From Galeopsis tetrahit (Eukaryota > Streptophyta > Magnoliopsida > Lamiales > Lamiaceae): 64,000 bases of DNA. The notes beneath the pieces are model-generated. The model saw nothing but the letters and a program-made list of their open reading frames with translations. It was not told where the DNA came from and did not search any database. Positions 1 through 11,584 of this stretch are shown here, piece after piece (positions within the stretch are counted from its first letter, which is position 1; every line of letters begins with the position of its first letter). The stretch lies in the NCBI GenBank assembly GCA_963675135.1, contig OY776129.1:62001028-62065027 (forward strand), in the 5' to 3' direction. The position numbers and the translations under genes are program-made.

Positions 1-2283
1 CTCAACCCTTTCTATAGCCCCACTAACATAATGTTGCAGATCAGGAACCTGAACGATGGCTGGATTCGAACCGTTAGCAGATTTTGGAAGTATATTGACA
101 GTTAATAGATCAATCTCTCTTGTTCGCTTAGAATGCGTTGGTTCAGCCCCAACTCTTGAAGTTCCAGCATCCGCTCTCTGAAAATTCGACGTTGACGGAT
201 CCCGCCTACGCATCAGAGATCTTGTAGGTTGAACAGAACATGAAGGAGTTGCAATATCAATTGTTTTTTGCTCATCATCACCCCTATTAGAGCTGAGTTT
301 GTTGCCCATATCAGTCCCCGTTTCATAATACTGTTGCGAATCAAACTCCATTGTTTCATTAACAAACTCATCAGAGCTCGTGTTACGTTCCTCCCAATAT
401 TCTAACAGACTTTGAAAAATTTGTTGTTCCCTTGGGGTTGCTACCAACTTCTTAGGACGAACCTGAAATTAAAATAGGTATTTATAAATGGTAGAAAATC
501 ATTAATGAAATAAAGATCAAAATATCATACTATTAACTGTAAATATTAACATGTTCAGTGTTAGTGTTGCATACATATTGGTGTTCTATGTCTGCAACGT
601 TTACTTTACTTAACATTTGTTTCAAGGCAGTAGTGTCCCACTTTACAAATCGGGAAAACCCAGCATCAGTTATAGGCCGTACCAACTTGGTGTGTTCACA
701 GATCCAATACTGAAAAAAATATAAATTAGATAAACTTGTATAAAAGTATAATTGTTACCTTAAAAAAATACAACTTTATCACAAGTAGATCTATTATTTC
801 TTACCGGAAGAAGCATCGTACACCCCCCACATTTAAAGTTTTTCGAGTACTTTATTTGATTGATCAACAACTCAACTACATAACGACCCCAATCGAATTG
901 GCATGCAGTATCTAAGTTTTCAAGATAACCAGCTATATGAGGTGCAACAACAGAACTTAAATTAGGAGCAAATACAATAGTCATCATATAGAGATGAATT
1001 AAACGGGTTGTATCAATTGAACTAGTCATATTCTTGCATTCTATCACACACTTTAGCCTATCATAAATAACATTTTTTACAGCACTAATCTCCCGTTACC
1101 CCTGTCAATCTCCCTAAGAAAACATCTTTTTATCCAAGGTACTACCTCATAATAAGGATCCTGTAACAGAATATGGTTCTCCCCCCCCCCCCCCCACACA
1201 CACAATCCAAATACCAACTGAACGTCCCTAGATGTCAAACTAACAACTTCCCTCCCAATAATAATTTTTTTTCATCGTGATCAAAAGCCAACACTAGTTC
1301 CTTTATGTTTCCTTCATACTTATAACATCTTCTTAACAATTTTGATGGGTCGGATTGATATATTGCCTTAAACATCAACCACACATGAGTCCTTTTAATT
1401 TGAATTAATTAAGAATCAGAATAGCGAAAATATGAGAAAAATATGAGAAAGATAAAGCAAATTTCTAACCAAGGTAGGTTGATGCCCGATTATTCTGCCC
1501 TCTCCGGGGGTTTTCCGTTTGGTCACTAGGGGTAGGATTACAATTTGATGATGCCTTGCGACGAGCCTTAAAGACAAATTCTTGTTCAGAACCTGAGTCT
1601 GAAAAACTCTCATTTAAAGAAACAATCCTCTTTCCTGTCCTCCTACCATGAACATTATCATTTTCTCTTCCTCTCTTCCCTTTAATTTCTTGGAACAAAA
1701 AATAGAGCCCCTAAAACAGATCATTAAAAATCAAGCATAGATTTTGCAGTAATCATGAAAAACAGAGTCTTATAAATATTCTATAATTTTGAAATGGTCT
1801 ATTAAAACAATCAAAAAGTTAAAAAAACAAAAACTCTAAGGGGAACATCGCAATCTGCTATAAATTAAAAATTATAAAGACATTTCATCTAAAATATGTA
1901 ACAAAAAATCAATTTTCACATATATTAGCTAGAAATAAACTCATAGTTCCTCATCATGTCTTCAGTTTATGGTTCAGCTTCGTCTACATCTAAAACAAGG
2001 AGAAACGAATGGGGAAAACATGTGTACTATTGACATAAACAGAAAAAATGGCCCTTTTCAAAGCCATCAATCCTGGGGATAATTGTGAAAACTTACTTGT
2101 TAGAAATTTTTGAAAACCCTTGTTTGCCCGATTCTTTCTCACACTTTCCGCTTGCTTCTTCAAAAATTGTACCAGTCGAGACGGGTCTTCTTCTAATTTT
2201 TCACTTGAGGTCGATTGTTTGTAGACAAGTGAAAGAGAGAGATAGCTGGTGTTTACTTGATGGAAGAGAGAAAATGGAAGCAA
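1..2283 (-). pseudogene. Degenerate multi-exon gene, plant mobile-domain / DUF1985-like (partial at left edge)
   Basis: Read on the minus strand, coding blocks join with consistent frame and good splice sites: ~1060-805, 709-575 and 462-1. The donor at 804/803 reads GTAAGA. The acceptors before 709 and 462 read TTCAG. The joins give LLP|YWICEH and HQY|VRPKK. The first of these blocks contains IAGYLENLDTACQFDWGRYV, the style of plant proteins with an aminotransferase-like mobile domain or DUF1985, often tied to Mutator/Ulp1 transposons. Upstream blocks at 1400-1200 (ending in SRDVQLVFGL), 1698-1465 (K/R/S-rich) and 2283-2097 (donor GTAAGT at 2096) look like earlier exons. The block at 1400-1200 changes frame at an eight-base A run (1265-1272), and there is a 15-base C run at 1181-1195. 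I found no ATG at the 5' end. I infer a decayed copy of a transposon-associated family. The family call is from recognition only, and sequencing error at the homopolymers is the alternative. Confidence 0.5.
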
Positions 2284-2544
2284 CCAAAAAGATGGAAGAA
2301 TGGGGGTGAGTGACCGAAAGAGTGTAGAGAAGAGTTTTGAATGACAGTTGATTTGATGTTTCTGTACGAGAGAGATCTTTTTTCAGATTGGAATGTGGAA
2401 CAATTAAGTGAAGGGTAAAATTGTAACTACATGAACCATTTTGAAGCTCTAAGCAAAGAAAATTTGGGCTTGCATTTTTTCCTAAATATTGTTGCCAAAT
2501 GTAGGTTTGCCCAATTTTCCCTTTTAGGTTTAGGGTTTTACTAA

Positions 2545-2740
2545 AAAGTGTAAATCACTATAAATAAAAATATTATTGTAAAGTGTAGGATACTACAATA
2601 GAAAGATGCAACCCCATTTACAAAAAAATGTAAGTCACACAACTAAAAAATATAACATAATATTACTAAAACGTATAAGTCACTATAAATAAAAATATTA
2701 TTGTAAAGTGTAGGGCACTACAATAGAAAAATGCAACATA
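2545..2740. repeat. Two-copy direct repeat, ~120-bp spacing
   Basis: The string TCACTATAAATAAAAATATT, followed by a shared stretch ending in AAATGCAAC or AAGATGCAAC, occurs twice (about 2555-2613 and 2672-2739) with few differences. No gene is visible here. Confidence 0.5.
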
Positions 2741-3970
2741 AAAATAAGTTCGAAAAATGTTGAGGGTGAAATTTAAACCAGGACACTGACGTAGAAAAGG
2801 TCAAATAGTACCACCGAAATATAAGTGTATATGTGTAACAATGCATCAATTATCAATACATATCCAATATTTTAGACTCAAGTGCACTCGAGTCCACAGT
2901 AGAGTTACCCATTACTATTATATTTGGGCGATAAGGTTGAAGCAACGTGGATCCACCTATTATAAACAATTCAGAATTTTATTAATTAAAGGGTCCCATA
3001 ACCATAAAATAAAATAGGTAAGTGCTTCAATCCCACTTTTTAAAGTATAACCACCAAGGCCAGGCCAGCCGACTCCAAATTTTATTTATTAAATTTAAAC
3101 TCTCTTGTCTATATGCTATGCGGATAAATTCAAATTTAATAAATTTTGAAAAAAATAAAATTGAAGATATTCATTCGTCTGATGGGCGTTAGTTATCAAT
3201 AAATTTGTTTTGCTGTTCCAACAAAAGAAAAAAAAAACAATGGTCGGGTGGTATCTAACAATGAATCTCTATCCCTATCTTTTTATCTTTACAATTCTTG
3301 CCTCCCCCCACCCCCCTCCCCAAAAAAAAAATGCATATAAATTTAAATTCGACAAAATATATATTATGCACAAATTATAATGAAAATTACCCCTTTCTTC
3401 TTGTACAATATCTAGTTTTTGTCAATGTTTTAATGTAATAGTTATTTATTAGTATTAAAGTGATAAAATTAATTTGGGAGGTTATACTAGTAAATTAAAG
3501 AGATAAGATTAAAAAAAGGAAAGAAAATTAATGGCATAAAGATGTAATTTTTGAAATGTTTAAGAGAGATAATTAATTAAGAAGTAGGAAGTTGTTTTAT
3601 TTTTATTTAAAGAAATGTACAAACTTTTTTAGCAACTGTTCAGTTAATTGAGTAAGAGAGGAAAGGGGGTTTATAAAAACGCAACAAGTCATCATCACCA
3701 CCATCATTTCTAATGGCGAGTAAATGAGTAATAATACCTTCTCTCCAAACCACAACCACATATACTATATACTTGGAAAAAAAAAATCCTCCACTAATGA
3801 TGAACAAAAAGCTTGAAATTCATACATTGAGAAGAAAGAGAAATATTGAACACATAGAAAGTAAAGGAAGCTCAAAACTATATACAAAGTTAACTACTTA
3901 AGTCCTTTTTCCTTATGAGTAATAACCCTCCTTTAACAATTAAATTCCTTTTCAAGTAGATATATAGTTA
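2741..3970. other. Intergenic, AT-rich; no gene seen
   Basis: No open frame with recognisable protein content. It contains a C-rich/A-rich stretch at 3301-3330 and lies just beyond the 3' end of the MYB gene, so its right end should carry that gene's 3' UTR and polyadenylation region. Confidence 0.6.
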
Positions 3971-5032
3971 TTAACCACCAATCATATAATTGCAAAAGGG
4001 ATAAGATTGGGATTGATCAGTACCCAGCGGCAGTGGCTGCTCATCATCCATACACCACAAAGAATGATCATTTGGCCAGTAATTATCCCACATGGGAATG
4101 GGAGAGGCTGTAAACTCAATCTCTTTCCATATATCATCTATCGAATACACCTTGTTGCAGCTAATTTCTTCTACCTCCAACCCACTCTTCTTTTCTCCAA
4201 GAGTACTTGAATCGACATCGACCCCACCCGTGTCGTAGAAACTCCGTTCCTTCTCCGCCTCTTTGGCCGGAGTAGGGCTGTTGTCTGAGGCGGACGAGGA
4301 GTTGGAAGACGTCGACGTGGACGATGACGACGATGATCCTTTCTTCCTCATAAGAGTCCTCCAATAGTTCTTGATTTCATTATCCGTTCTACCCGGTAAT
4401 TTCCGAGCAATTCTTGACCATCTACAATCAAAGCCCATATAGTACAAACATGTTCAACATCATGTACTCTTATCCATACCAAAAAAAAAAAAAACCATTA
4501 TTTATATATCAAACACTCAACTTCTATTTTCTACATTAATTAATAAGCAAAATTTTCACATAGTCACTAAATTAAATCACTTATAATTAATTTCATATTT
4601 AATTTTGTGACTACTACTTAAATAGTAAGAGAGAGAGTATAAAATTACCTGTTTCCCCATTTGGAGTGAAGTTGAATAATGAGACGCTCTTCATGAGGGG
4701 TAATTTTACCCCTCTTGAGGTCAGGGTGAAGATAATTAACCCAACGCAACCTGCAGCTTTTGCCTGTTCTTTTTAAACCTATAACACATACATATATAAT
4801 TACAGAGCGGTTAAATTTATTTATGGGGCTCGTGGTGAATAATTCCGATAGCCATGGCCAAACAGCTAGCTAGCTAGCCCTTATACCTATATACATGTCT
4901 CCCGCCAACCTTCAAACCTGAAACTTTTGCTATGAAATCCCAACGCCGGTCGCCGAATAACTTCACGTAAAATACAAGCTGAGAGTCTTCTTCTTCTGCC
5001 CATGGCCCTTTTCTACCTTCTTCTTTCTCCAT
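3971..5032 (-). CDS. MYB59-like: R2R3-MYB transcription factor, MYB59/MYB48 type
   Basis: A nuclear DNA-binding regulator. Three exons: 5032-4918, 4778-4649 and 4421-3971, with GT-AG introns, giving 231 residues. R2 begins with KGPWAEEEDSQLVFYVKLFG and spans the first intron at KVSG|LKRTGKSCRLRWVNYL. R3 runs from about residue 63 (KRGKITPHEE) and spans the second intron at WGNR|WSRIARKLPGRTDNEIKNYW. The signatures FGDRRWDF, VNYLHP and the C-terminal YSIDDIWKEI match Arabidopsis MYB59/MYB48 rather than other subgroups. The middle is a long Ser/Thr-rich linker. The start ATG at 5032 sits just after a CT-rich (GA-rich in the mRNA) leader. In Arabidopsis the family affects cell cycle, root growth and nutrient or stress responses, and is known for alternative splicing of intron 1. 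Here a second strong donor (GTATAAG) lies 31 bases inside intron 1, so similar splicing is possible. No frameshifts or internal stops. Confidence 0.93.
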
Positions 5033-5140
5033 TTTTCTCTCTCTCTCTCTCTTCTCTTCACTTTCTCTCTCTTGTCCTATGTATGAATTGAATTGAAGTG
5101 TGTTACCGATGTGTACATATATTTATATATATAGACTAAC
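5033..5140 (-). promoter_or_regulatory. MYB gene 5' UTR and putative TATA region
   Basis: Upstream of the MYB start lies a long pyrimidine tract on the plus strand (5038-5074), which is a GA-rich leader in the transcript. A TATATATATAAATATAT-type block lies at about 5115-5138, roughly 85 bases from the ATG, and is a plausible TATA box. No transcript data. Confidence 0.5.
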
Positions 5141-8100
5141 AACTAATGGAGTACTAATTAATTAGGAATTTGAATAGAAATATATGTTGCAATTTGATTG
5201 ATTATTTTATGATTGATAGGACAATGTGGCTATATGACGCAAGCCATTACAAAGTGCTTTTCTCCTTTGTATAAGCTAAGTGGTTAATTGATACGTTGTT
5301 GTAACTTTTTAATCACCTAGCTTCTATTTTTACAGCGCTTAATTGATACTAGCTAGTACTAGTTAATTAGTATACACTCTTTTGCTGGGAATATGATTTT
5401 TTCAGCTGGTTTGGCCCCTTCCCTGGCCTCGAGGATTTTATTTCAATTATTTAGCACTAAGCCATAGTATAACAATATAAGCCCTCTTTTGCTCTTCTAA
5501 TCTATATATATAATCATATTTGACTTGGGCAATATATCTGAAATAAAGTACCAAGGGCCGGAGAATCTAAAAAAGACCTCATCTTTTAATTTTTTTGGAC
5601 ATCATGAAGGTCAGAAATAATATTCTATATATTCGGAAGATTGAATATTGAAGTCTAAATTAAACTTTCCCTAATGATTAAAAAAGTATGTGGTAAATAC
5701 TAGTAGCTTTAAGGGCATGTTTGTTTTGAAGGATGGTGGAAATTTGGGGAAATTTTAGATTTGAAAATCTTGATAAATAGTGATTGTACGTATTAGTTTT
5801 GAAATTTTGAGTATGATAATATGTAATTTGACATCAAACTAATGTGTAAGAGTGAGTGATTTAATTGTAGAATTTATAGGTATTTTTAGGAATAGATATA
5901 GTTGGTGTTTTCTTTGTTTCATTTTTTGGTGGTGGTGTCCGTAATTGGGCTTAATTTGGAGGTGGGGAATTGAATTTGGTATATATTTGCAGTCTAGTTT
6001 ATTCTTGTGTTAGGCATATATATATAATTGATTTTTTTTTTTCCCTTAGACGACATCTCCTTTGAGCCGTCGGGATTGTGGCGAGGTTTGGTGTTTTTGT
6101 TCACTACCTGTTTTTGACTCAATATTGTACACCACTTGTTAATTAAAAAATTGTTGAGCTTAAAAAAAATTAAATATAAAGTACGCCGAAATTCTATAGT
6201 AGGAGTATATATTTTCTTTAAATTGGGCCCAAGAATCGTAAATTCGTAATGACATTAAAGGGGCAAGGGAAGAAATTAAATTCTGTTACGGAATCGTTTG
6301 TCCATCCGTTGATATGGAAGATGTTGCATTAAATTTGAGCATTTTAAGTTTAATTAAGGATTAAATGGACTTTTGCCATGCATGCCCATTAGTATGGACT
6401 ATATGGAGTTTAATTTTATTTTAAAATAATTTAAATAACCGTGTAATTATTACTTGTATGGAACGGAATCTGTCATCTTTTGGAGGGCTTTAAGCAGCCA
6501 TCGAATGAGGCGTATAGTTAATCTAAACCCAAAAGTGGTCTTATCTTCTCTCGAACGTTCCTTGAGATATAATATTCATTATCATTTGACAATGATACCA
6601 CTATCTTACTATATCCCACACAATTTTAGTGGGATAATATTGCACCATTTTATTATATTTGCTATATATGACTTAACAACATTAGGTTTTGGTACTCATC
6701 CTTGGATCCACCACTAAAATCCATAATATGTTAATTTGAACAAAAAATTCATGTGAACATGATTTTTTTTAATATCAGTGTTGTGCATACGAAATATCAG
6801 AAGATGTTTAGTAAATTCATAGAAATAGAAAATGATATGAATTTGAGAGGGGCGAGGAATGAACGGGATACCCACTTCGTTTAGTGAGGAGAGATGAATT
6901 CCACAAAAGTAGGGTTTTATTCTACTCGATCCTCACCATAAACCAAAACATAAAAAAACATTTCATTTCTATTACTTGTGTTATAAAGAACTAAGCAAAC
7001 ATTCCCTCATTGCATAATAATTAAGCTTTTTTTTTTTTAAACAATGATACTTCGCTTGCACCACAAAGACACTTGAGAAGAAAAAATCGCGTAAACCTGA
7101 TTTCACAAGAGACATACTCCATGTTGAAACCCAAATTTAGTCTTGTAATTGTAAATTTCAACCCCAACTTAATTTTTTGTTCTAATATTAGAAAAAATAA
7201 TTTTCTTTATTAGTCGATCTAAGTTTTATTGTTTTACATAAAAATTTGTATGAGACATGATATTTTTGTATGTTTTAGTGAGAAAAAAAAGTTCACAACA
7301 AATGGATTATTTTTTTATGGGAGCTTAACTTCAAATATTATTCCCAAGCAATCTTTTAAATCTTCCTCCCAACTAAAATACAAGTATTAAAAAAATATTA
7401 TTTACTAAAGTAAAATTGGAAGTATATATAGAAAATTTGTCTGAATCTAAGACAATTTGGTAAGAAGATAAAACTAGATATGGTGGCTCCCTGCTTTAAG
7501 GGGGTGGGGGTGGTGAAAGTTGGATTTGAAAGGGTCGCCAAAAAGATGAACAAAAATGAGGTGGAAACCACCATTTCATGGCCACTCACTAAATTCAATA
7601 CTCATCTTCTTATATGATTTTTATATTTTTTTAAATGAGATTGAGACATATGTAGGGTATATATATAATTATATGCTTTCATTCCAAATGCTTCTTTGAC
7701 AAAACTACCGGACTCTAATGTAACACTTGGTACAGCTCTAACATTAATCAATATTTTTTTACCTTTTCTCTTTAATTTATGTAGGAATAGATCTCGATAT
7801 TATTTTTATTTTAAACAACCTTTCAAGTATTCATTTTTATTTCACAAGTTGTCTCGAGATGAAAGTTGAAGAAACTTTTCGAATCAAGAATAATGAAAAA
7901 AAATCTTCCTTATTACTTTAAGAAAAATAAGAAAAAGAGAGTTCCATTAATATTCACGAAATGATTGTACAAATCTTTTTTTTTTTCTTTTTTAGAACTA
8001 CAATACAAAGCTTTAGTTAATCTATTATCAATTAACTATTTAATTAGTTAAAACATTACGGATTTAGTAAGCAGATTGGGTGTTAGAAATATTTTATACT

Positions 8101-8172
8101 GTGGTGCTTTTTTAAATCGATGGTGGAAATTATAAATTTTGTTATAATCTCACATCCAACGATTAAATAATA
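5141..8172. other. Intergenic, AT-rich; one MITE remnant
   Basis: No supported gene. Short open frames (for example 6454-6717) have no recognisable content. A truncated Tourist-like MITE lies at 5713-5915. The part next to the MYB gene is probably its upstream regulatory DNA. Confidence 0.6.
5713..5915 (+). mobile_element. Truncated Tourist-like MITE (5' half)
   Basis: Begins TAA|GGGCATGTTTGTTTTG and continues with GGATGGTGGAAATTT, matching the better-preserved copy at 37584-37849. The 3' terminal inverted repeat is absent. Confidence 0.6.
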
Positions 8173-8410
8173 TTACCTCCGTCGACCAAAGTTGAACATT
8201 TGCTTTTGTCACGGTTAGTAAAAAAAAATATAGTACTATTGAATATGTGTGGTAGTTGAGGTGGAGAAATGAAAAAAAGGGAAAGTTAAAGAGTAAGAAA
8301 AGATAAAAATTAGAGAAAGATAGAAAAGTAAAAATATAGAAAAAGATAAGTAACTTTCGATGGGACGTTCTAAATAATAAATGAGTCTTTCGAAAGAACG
8401 GATATAGTAT
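8173..8410. mobile_element. Stowaway-like MITE (degenerate)
   Basis: Starts TACCTCCGTCGACC and ends near AACGGATATAGTA, flanked by TA. The centre is purine-rich and hairpin-prone on one strand. The size (~240 bp) is typical, but the termini have diverged. Confidence 0.55.
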
Positions 8411-8789
8411 ATGCAAGTCCAAAGATTTTATAAGTAATTAAATGCAATGACCCTTCTGGCAATTTAAGTTAATGACCCCATTGCTTCATTAAAAAAAAGT
8501 TAATGACTCCATTGATTCCAAATCAGTTTTTTTTTTGTTTATGTGATATGTCTCATTATCATATTAGTTTTTACACTTTCATAAAATGAAATTTCTGAAC
8601 TCTTATTCTAAAAAAAAATATCACTCATTTATATTTTACGTTATTACTTTTTTTTATTCACTAGTCATTAGTCAATACTTTTAATTTATCTTAAAGTTCA
8701 CTACAAGAAACAGGGGGAATAGCGACGAAAATTTTGCGACAAATCTAAATTTTATCGCTAAAATCAATTTTTAGCAACGAAATATAAAT

Positions 8790-10150
8790 TTTCGTCACTA
8801 AATTGTTAGATTTAATATTTGCAACAAATTTTATATGTTTCATCGCTATATTAGCAACAAATTGCTTCATTTTGTTGTTAATAATTAAAACAGCAATGAA
8901 AATTATATTTCGTCGCCAATATTTTGCTATGAAATAGAAATTTTCGTGGCTAATTTCTTGAAATTATTTTTTACAACAAAATTTATATATTTCATCGCTA
9001 TATTAGCAACAAATTGCTTCATTTTGTTGTTAATAATCAGAACAACTATGAAAATTTTATTTCGTTGCAAATATTTTGCGATAAAATAGAAATTTTTGTG
9101 GCTAATTTTTTTAAATTAATTTTTGCAACAAAATTTATATATTTCATCACTATATTAGCAACAAATTGCTTCATTTTGTTGTTAATAATCTGAACAGCAA
9201 TGAAAATTATATTTCGTTGCTAATATTTTGCGATGAAATATAAATTTTCGTGGCTAATTTCTTGAAATTAATTTTTGCAACAAAATTTATATATTTCATC
9301 ACTATATTAGCAACAAGTTGCTTCATTGTGTTGTTAATATTCAGAACAACAATGAAAATTATATTTTCTTTCTAATATTTTGCGATGAAATTGAAATTTT
9401 TGTGTCTAATTTTTTAAATTAATTTTTGAAACAAAATTTATATATTTAATCGCTATATTAGAAACAAATTGCTTCATTTTGTTGTTAATAAGCAGAACAA
9501 CAATGAAAATTATATTTCGTCACTAATATTTTACGATGAAATAGAATTTTTCATGGCCAATTTATTGAAATTAATTTTTGCGATGAAATTAATATATTTC
9601 ATCGCTATACTAGCAACGGATTGCTTCATTTTGTTGTTAATAATCAGAACAACAATGAAAATTATATTTCGTCGCTAATATTTTGCGATGAAATAGAATT
9701 TGTGGCTAATTTATTGAAATTACTTTTTGCGATGAAATAAAAATATTTAATTGCTAAACTAGCAATAAATTCTTTTATTTTGTTGTTAATAATAAGGACA
9801 ACAATGAAAATTATATTTAGTCGCTATTATTTTGCGATGAAATATATTTTTTGTAGCTAATTTCTTGGAATTAATTTTTGCAGCAAAATTAAAATATTTT
9901 ATCGCTACACTTTCAACAAATTATTTTATTTTGTTGTTAATAATAAGAGCAACAATGAAAATTATATTTCGTCGCTAATATTTTAGTGACAAAATTAAAA
10001 TTTGCATGACTAATTTTGTGAATTTAATATTCGAGAGAAAATTAAAATATTTCTTCACTATATTAGCAACACAATATTTTATTTAATTGTTAATAATCAG
10101 AACAATAATGAAAATTATATTTCGTCTCAAATATTTTTGTGATGAAATAG
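8790..10150. repeat. 152-bp tandem array inside the CACTA element
   Basis: The anchor string YATCGCTATATTAGCAACAA (or a close variant) recurs at 8841, 8993, 9145, 9297, 9448, 9600, 9749, 9900 and 10053, spacings 149-153. Each unit also contains TTTTGTTGTTAATAAT and a TTTCGTCGCTAATATTTTGC-like string, so each unit can pair with its neighbours. Divergence rises towards the right end. Confidence 0.85.
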
Positions 10151-10716
10151 ATTTTTTCATGTTTAATTAATTCTCATGAATTAAAAATGGTTGTCGTTTA
10201 AACATAATAAAGGAAAAAAGTTTGAGTGCATGCACAATGTGAAATAATAGAGATGATTCCAAAAGTATGTTGTTTGAAATAATAGGATCAATATAATTTC
10301 ATTTGTTTTTACTCATTAATTTGACATATTAAGTTTTTTATTTGATTAATTTTGGGGTATAATTTCTTGATTTCATTCTATATAATTTGTTTTTTATTTT
10401 TCTGTTTTCTTGATTTCATTAATTGTTTATTGTTATTCCCACTAAAAATGAGGGAAGAGTACTACTCCAACTATGCATATTAAATCAAGAAAATCGATTT
10501 ATATAATTAAATGTTTAATAATTCTCTAAATTTTGTGTCTTACAAATCAATATGAATGTTTATAAAAATATTTATAAATATAATGATGCAAATGAAGATG
10601 GACATAAAGATGAGAGAATTAATATTGGATATAATATTTATTATATTTTTTAAAAATTTTAAAATAACATTGATTTTTTACAATTGGAATTGTTTTAAAA
10701 ATTACAATATATATAC

Positions 10717-10747
<31 letters not shown>

Positions 10748-10860
10748 ATTGTTACAAGTTAAAAATTAATCAATTAATATATGTGAAATAAATTATTAAA
10801 TGAGTAAAAATAACTAAATTAGTAACAATTGAATACATATATAATTAATATTAAAAATCG

Positions 10861-10925
10861 AACCAAAGAGCTGTCTGCCCGAGTGGTAGGCGCCCATCCA
10901 CCCGGGATCAATTCCCACGAAGACC
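10861..10925 (+). repeat. tRNA-like A/B-box fragment, possible SINE head
   Basis: Contains TGCCCGAGTGGTAGG, close to a tRNA-Ser/Leu A box (TGGCCGAGTGGT), and 28 bases further on GGGATCAATTCCC, resembling a B box. It does not fold as a complete tRNA and has no obvious 3' tail, so I treat it as a SINE-derived or tRNA-derived relic within the CACTA element. Confidence 0.35.
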
Positions 10926-10939
10926 AAATAAATATTTAT

Positions 10940-11170
10940 TTAAATAAAATGGGGGAGGGGGTATGTGGGTGCGGGTTGGGTTGGGTTGAGTTGGGGTCGG
11001 TTGGGGCGAGGCGGGTGTGGGTTGGGTACGGGTTGGGGCGGGGCGGGTGTGGGTTGGGGCGGGTCGAGTGCAGAAGTGGGTTAAGAGAACGATTGAGTTG
11101 GGTTGGGGTCGGGTGTGAGTTAGGTACGTGTTGGGGCGGGTCGGTGCGGGTTGGGTTGGTCGAGTGCGAA
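10940..11170 (+). repeat. G-rich minisatellite-like tract (quadruplex-prone)
   Basis: About 230 bases of degenerate GGGTTGGGTTGGG / GGTTGGGGCGGGT units with nearly all G on the plus strand, in an otherwise AT-rich neighbourhood. Many runs of three to five G are spaced 2-6 bases apart. Open frames through it are compositional. Confidence 0.8.
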
Positions 11171-11584
11171 AGTGGGTTTAGATATGATTCGTAAATCGGA
11201 TATCCATAGCCAAATATTAGCGACAAAAATATGGATTTCATCATTAACATTTGCAACGAAATTAAAATATTTATCGCAAAAAAATTAGCCACGAAGTAAG
11301 GAGCTACTATTTTAGACACGGAAAAATTTGTCACTAATTTGTCGCTAATATTTTGCGATGAAACTCAAATTTTTGTCGCTAATATTTTGCGATGAAACTC
11401 AAATTTTCATCGCAAACATTTGCGACAAAATTAATTTTTTTTTGTCGCAAACACGTTAGCGACGGGCGTATAGCAACAAATCCTGCGACAAAATTATTTC
11501 ATCGCTAACTCACGTTAGCGACGAAAATATTAGAATTAGCGACAAAAATTTTCACGGCTAAAATGCAGTTTTCTTGTAGTGGTT

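Larger units (their letters stand above)
8699..11581. mobile_element. Non-autonomous CACTA (CMC/En-Spm-like) element
   Basis: The left end reads CACTACAAGAAACAG and the right end is its inverse, CTGCATTTTAGCC when read inward from TTCTTGTAGTG. The element is flanked by a perfect 3-bp duplication GTT (8696-8698 and 11582-11584), the hallmark of the CACTA superfamily. Length 2,883 bp. No transposase is visible. The interior is a 152-bp tandem array (8790-10150), an AT-rich centre, a G-rich tract (10940-11170) and a right subterminal region dense in GCGACRAAA/TTTYGTCGC motifs in both orientations. In this superfamily such subterminal motifs bind the element's own accessory protein (established for En/Spm). 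It is probably mobilised in trans by an autonomous relative elsewhere. Confidence 0.88.

Noticed and set aside
8790..10150. Regularly spaced repeats resembling a CRISPR array
   Set aside because: The period is 152 bp, the whole unit repeats including the spacers, and the DNA is plant nuclear inside a transposon.
10861..10925. Functional tRNA gene
   Set aside because: Only A- and B-box-like strings are present. No acceptor or anticodon stem pairing and no terminator-like T run in place.
10940..11170. Interstitial telomere repeat
   Set aside because: The unit is GGGTTGGG/GGGGCGGG, not TTTAGGG, and lies within a CACTA element.
10829..11334. Gly/Val-rich frame (plus) and Pro/Thr/Asn-rich frame (minus) over the G-rich tract
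   Set aside because: Pure consequence of GGGTTGGG repeats inside a CACTA element.
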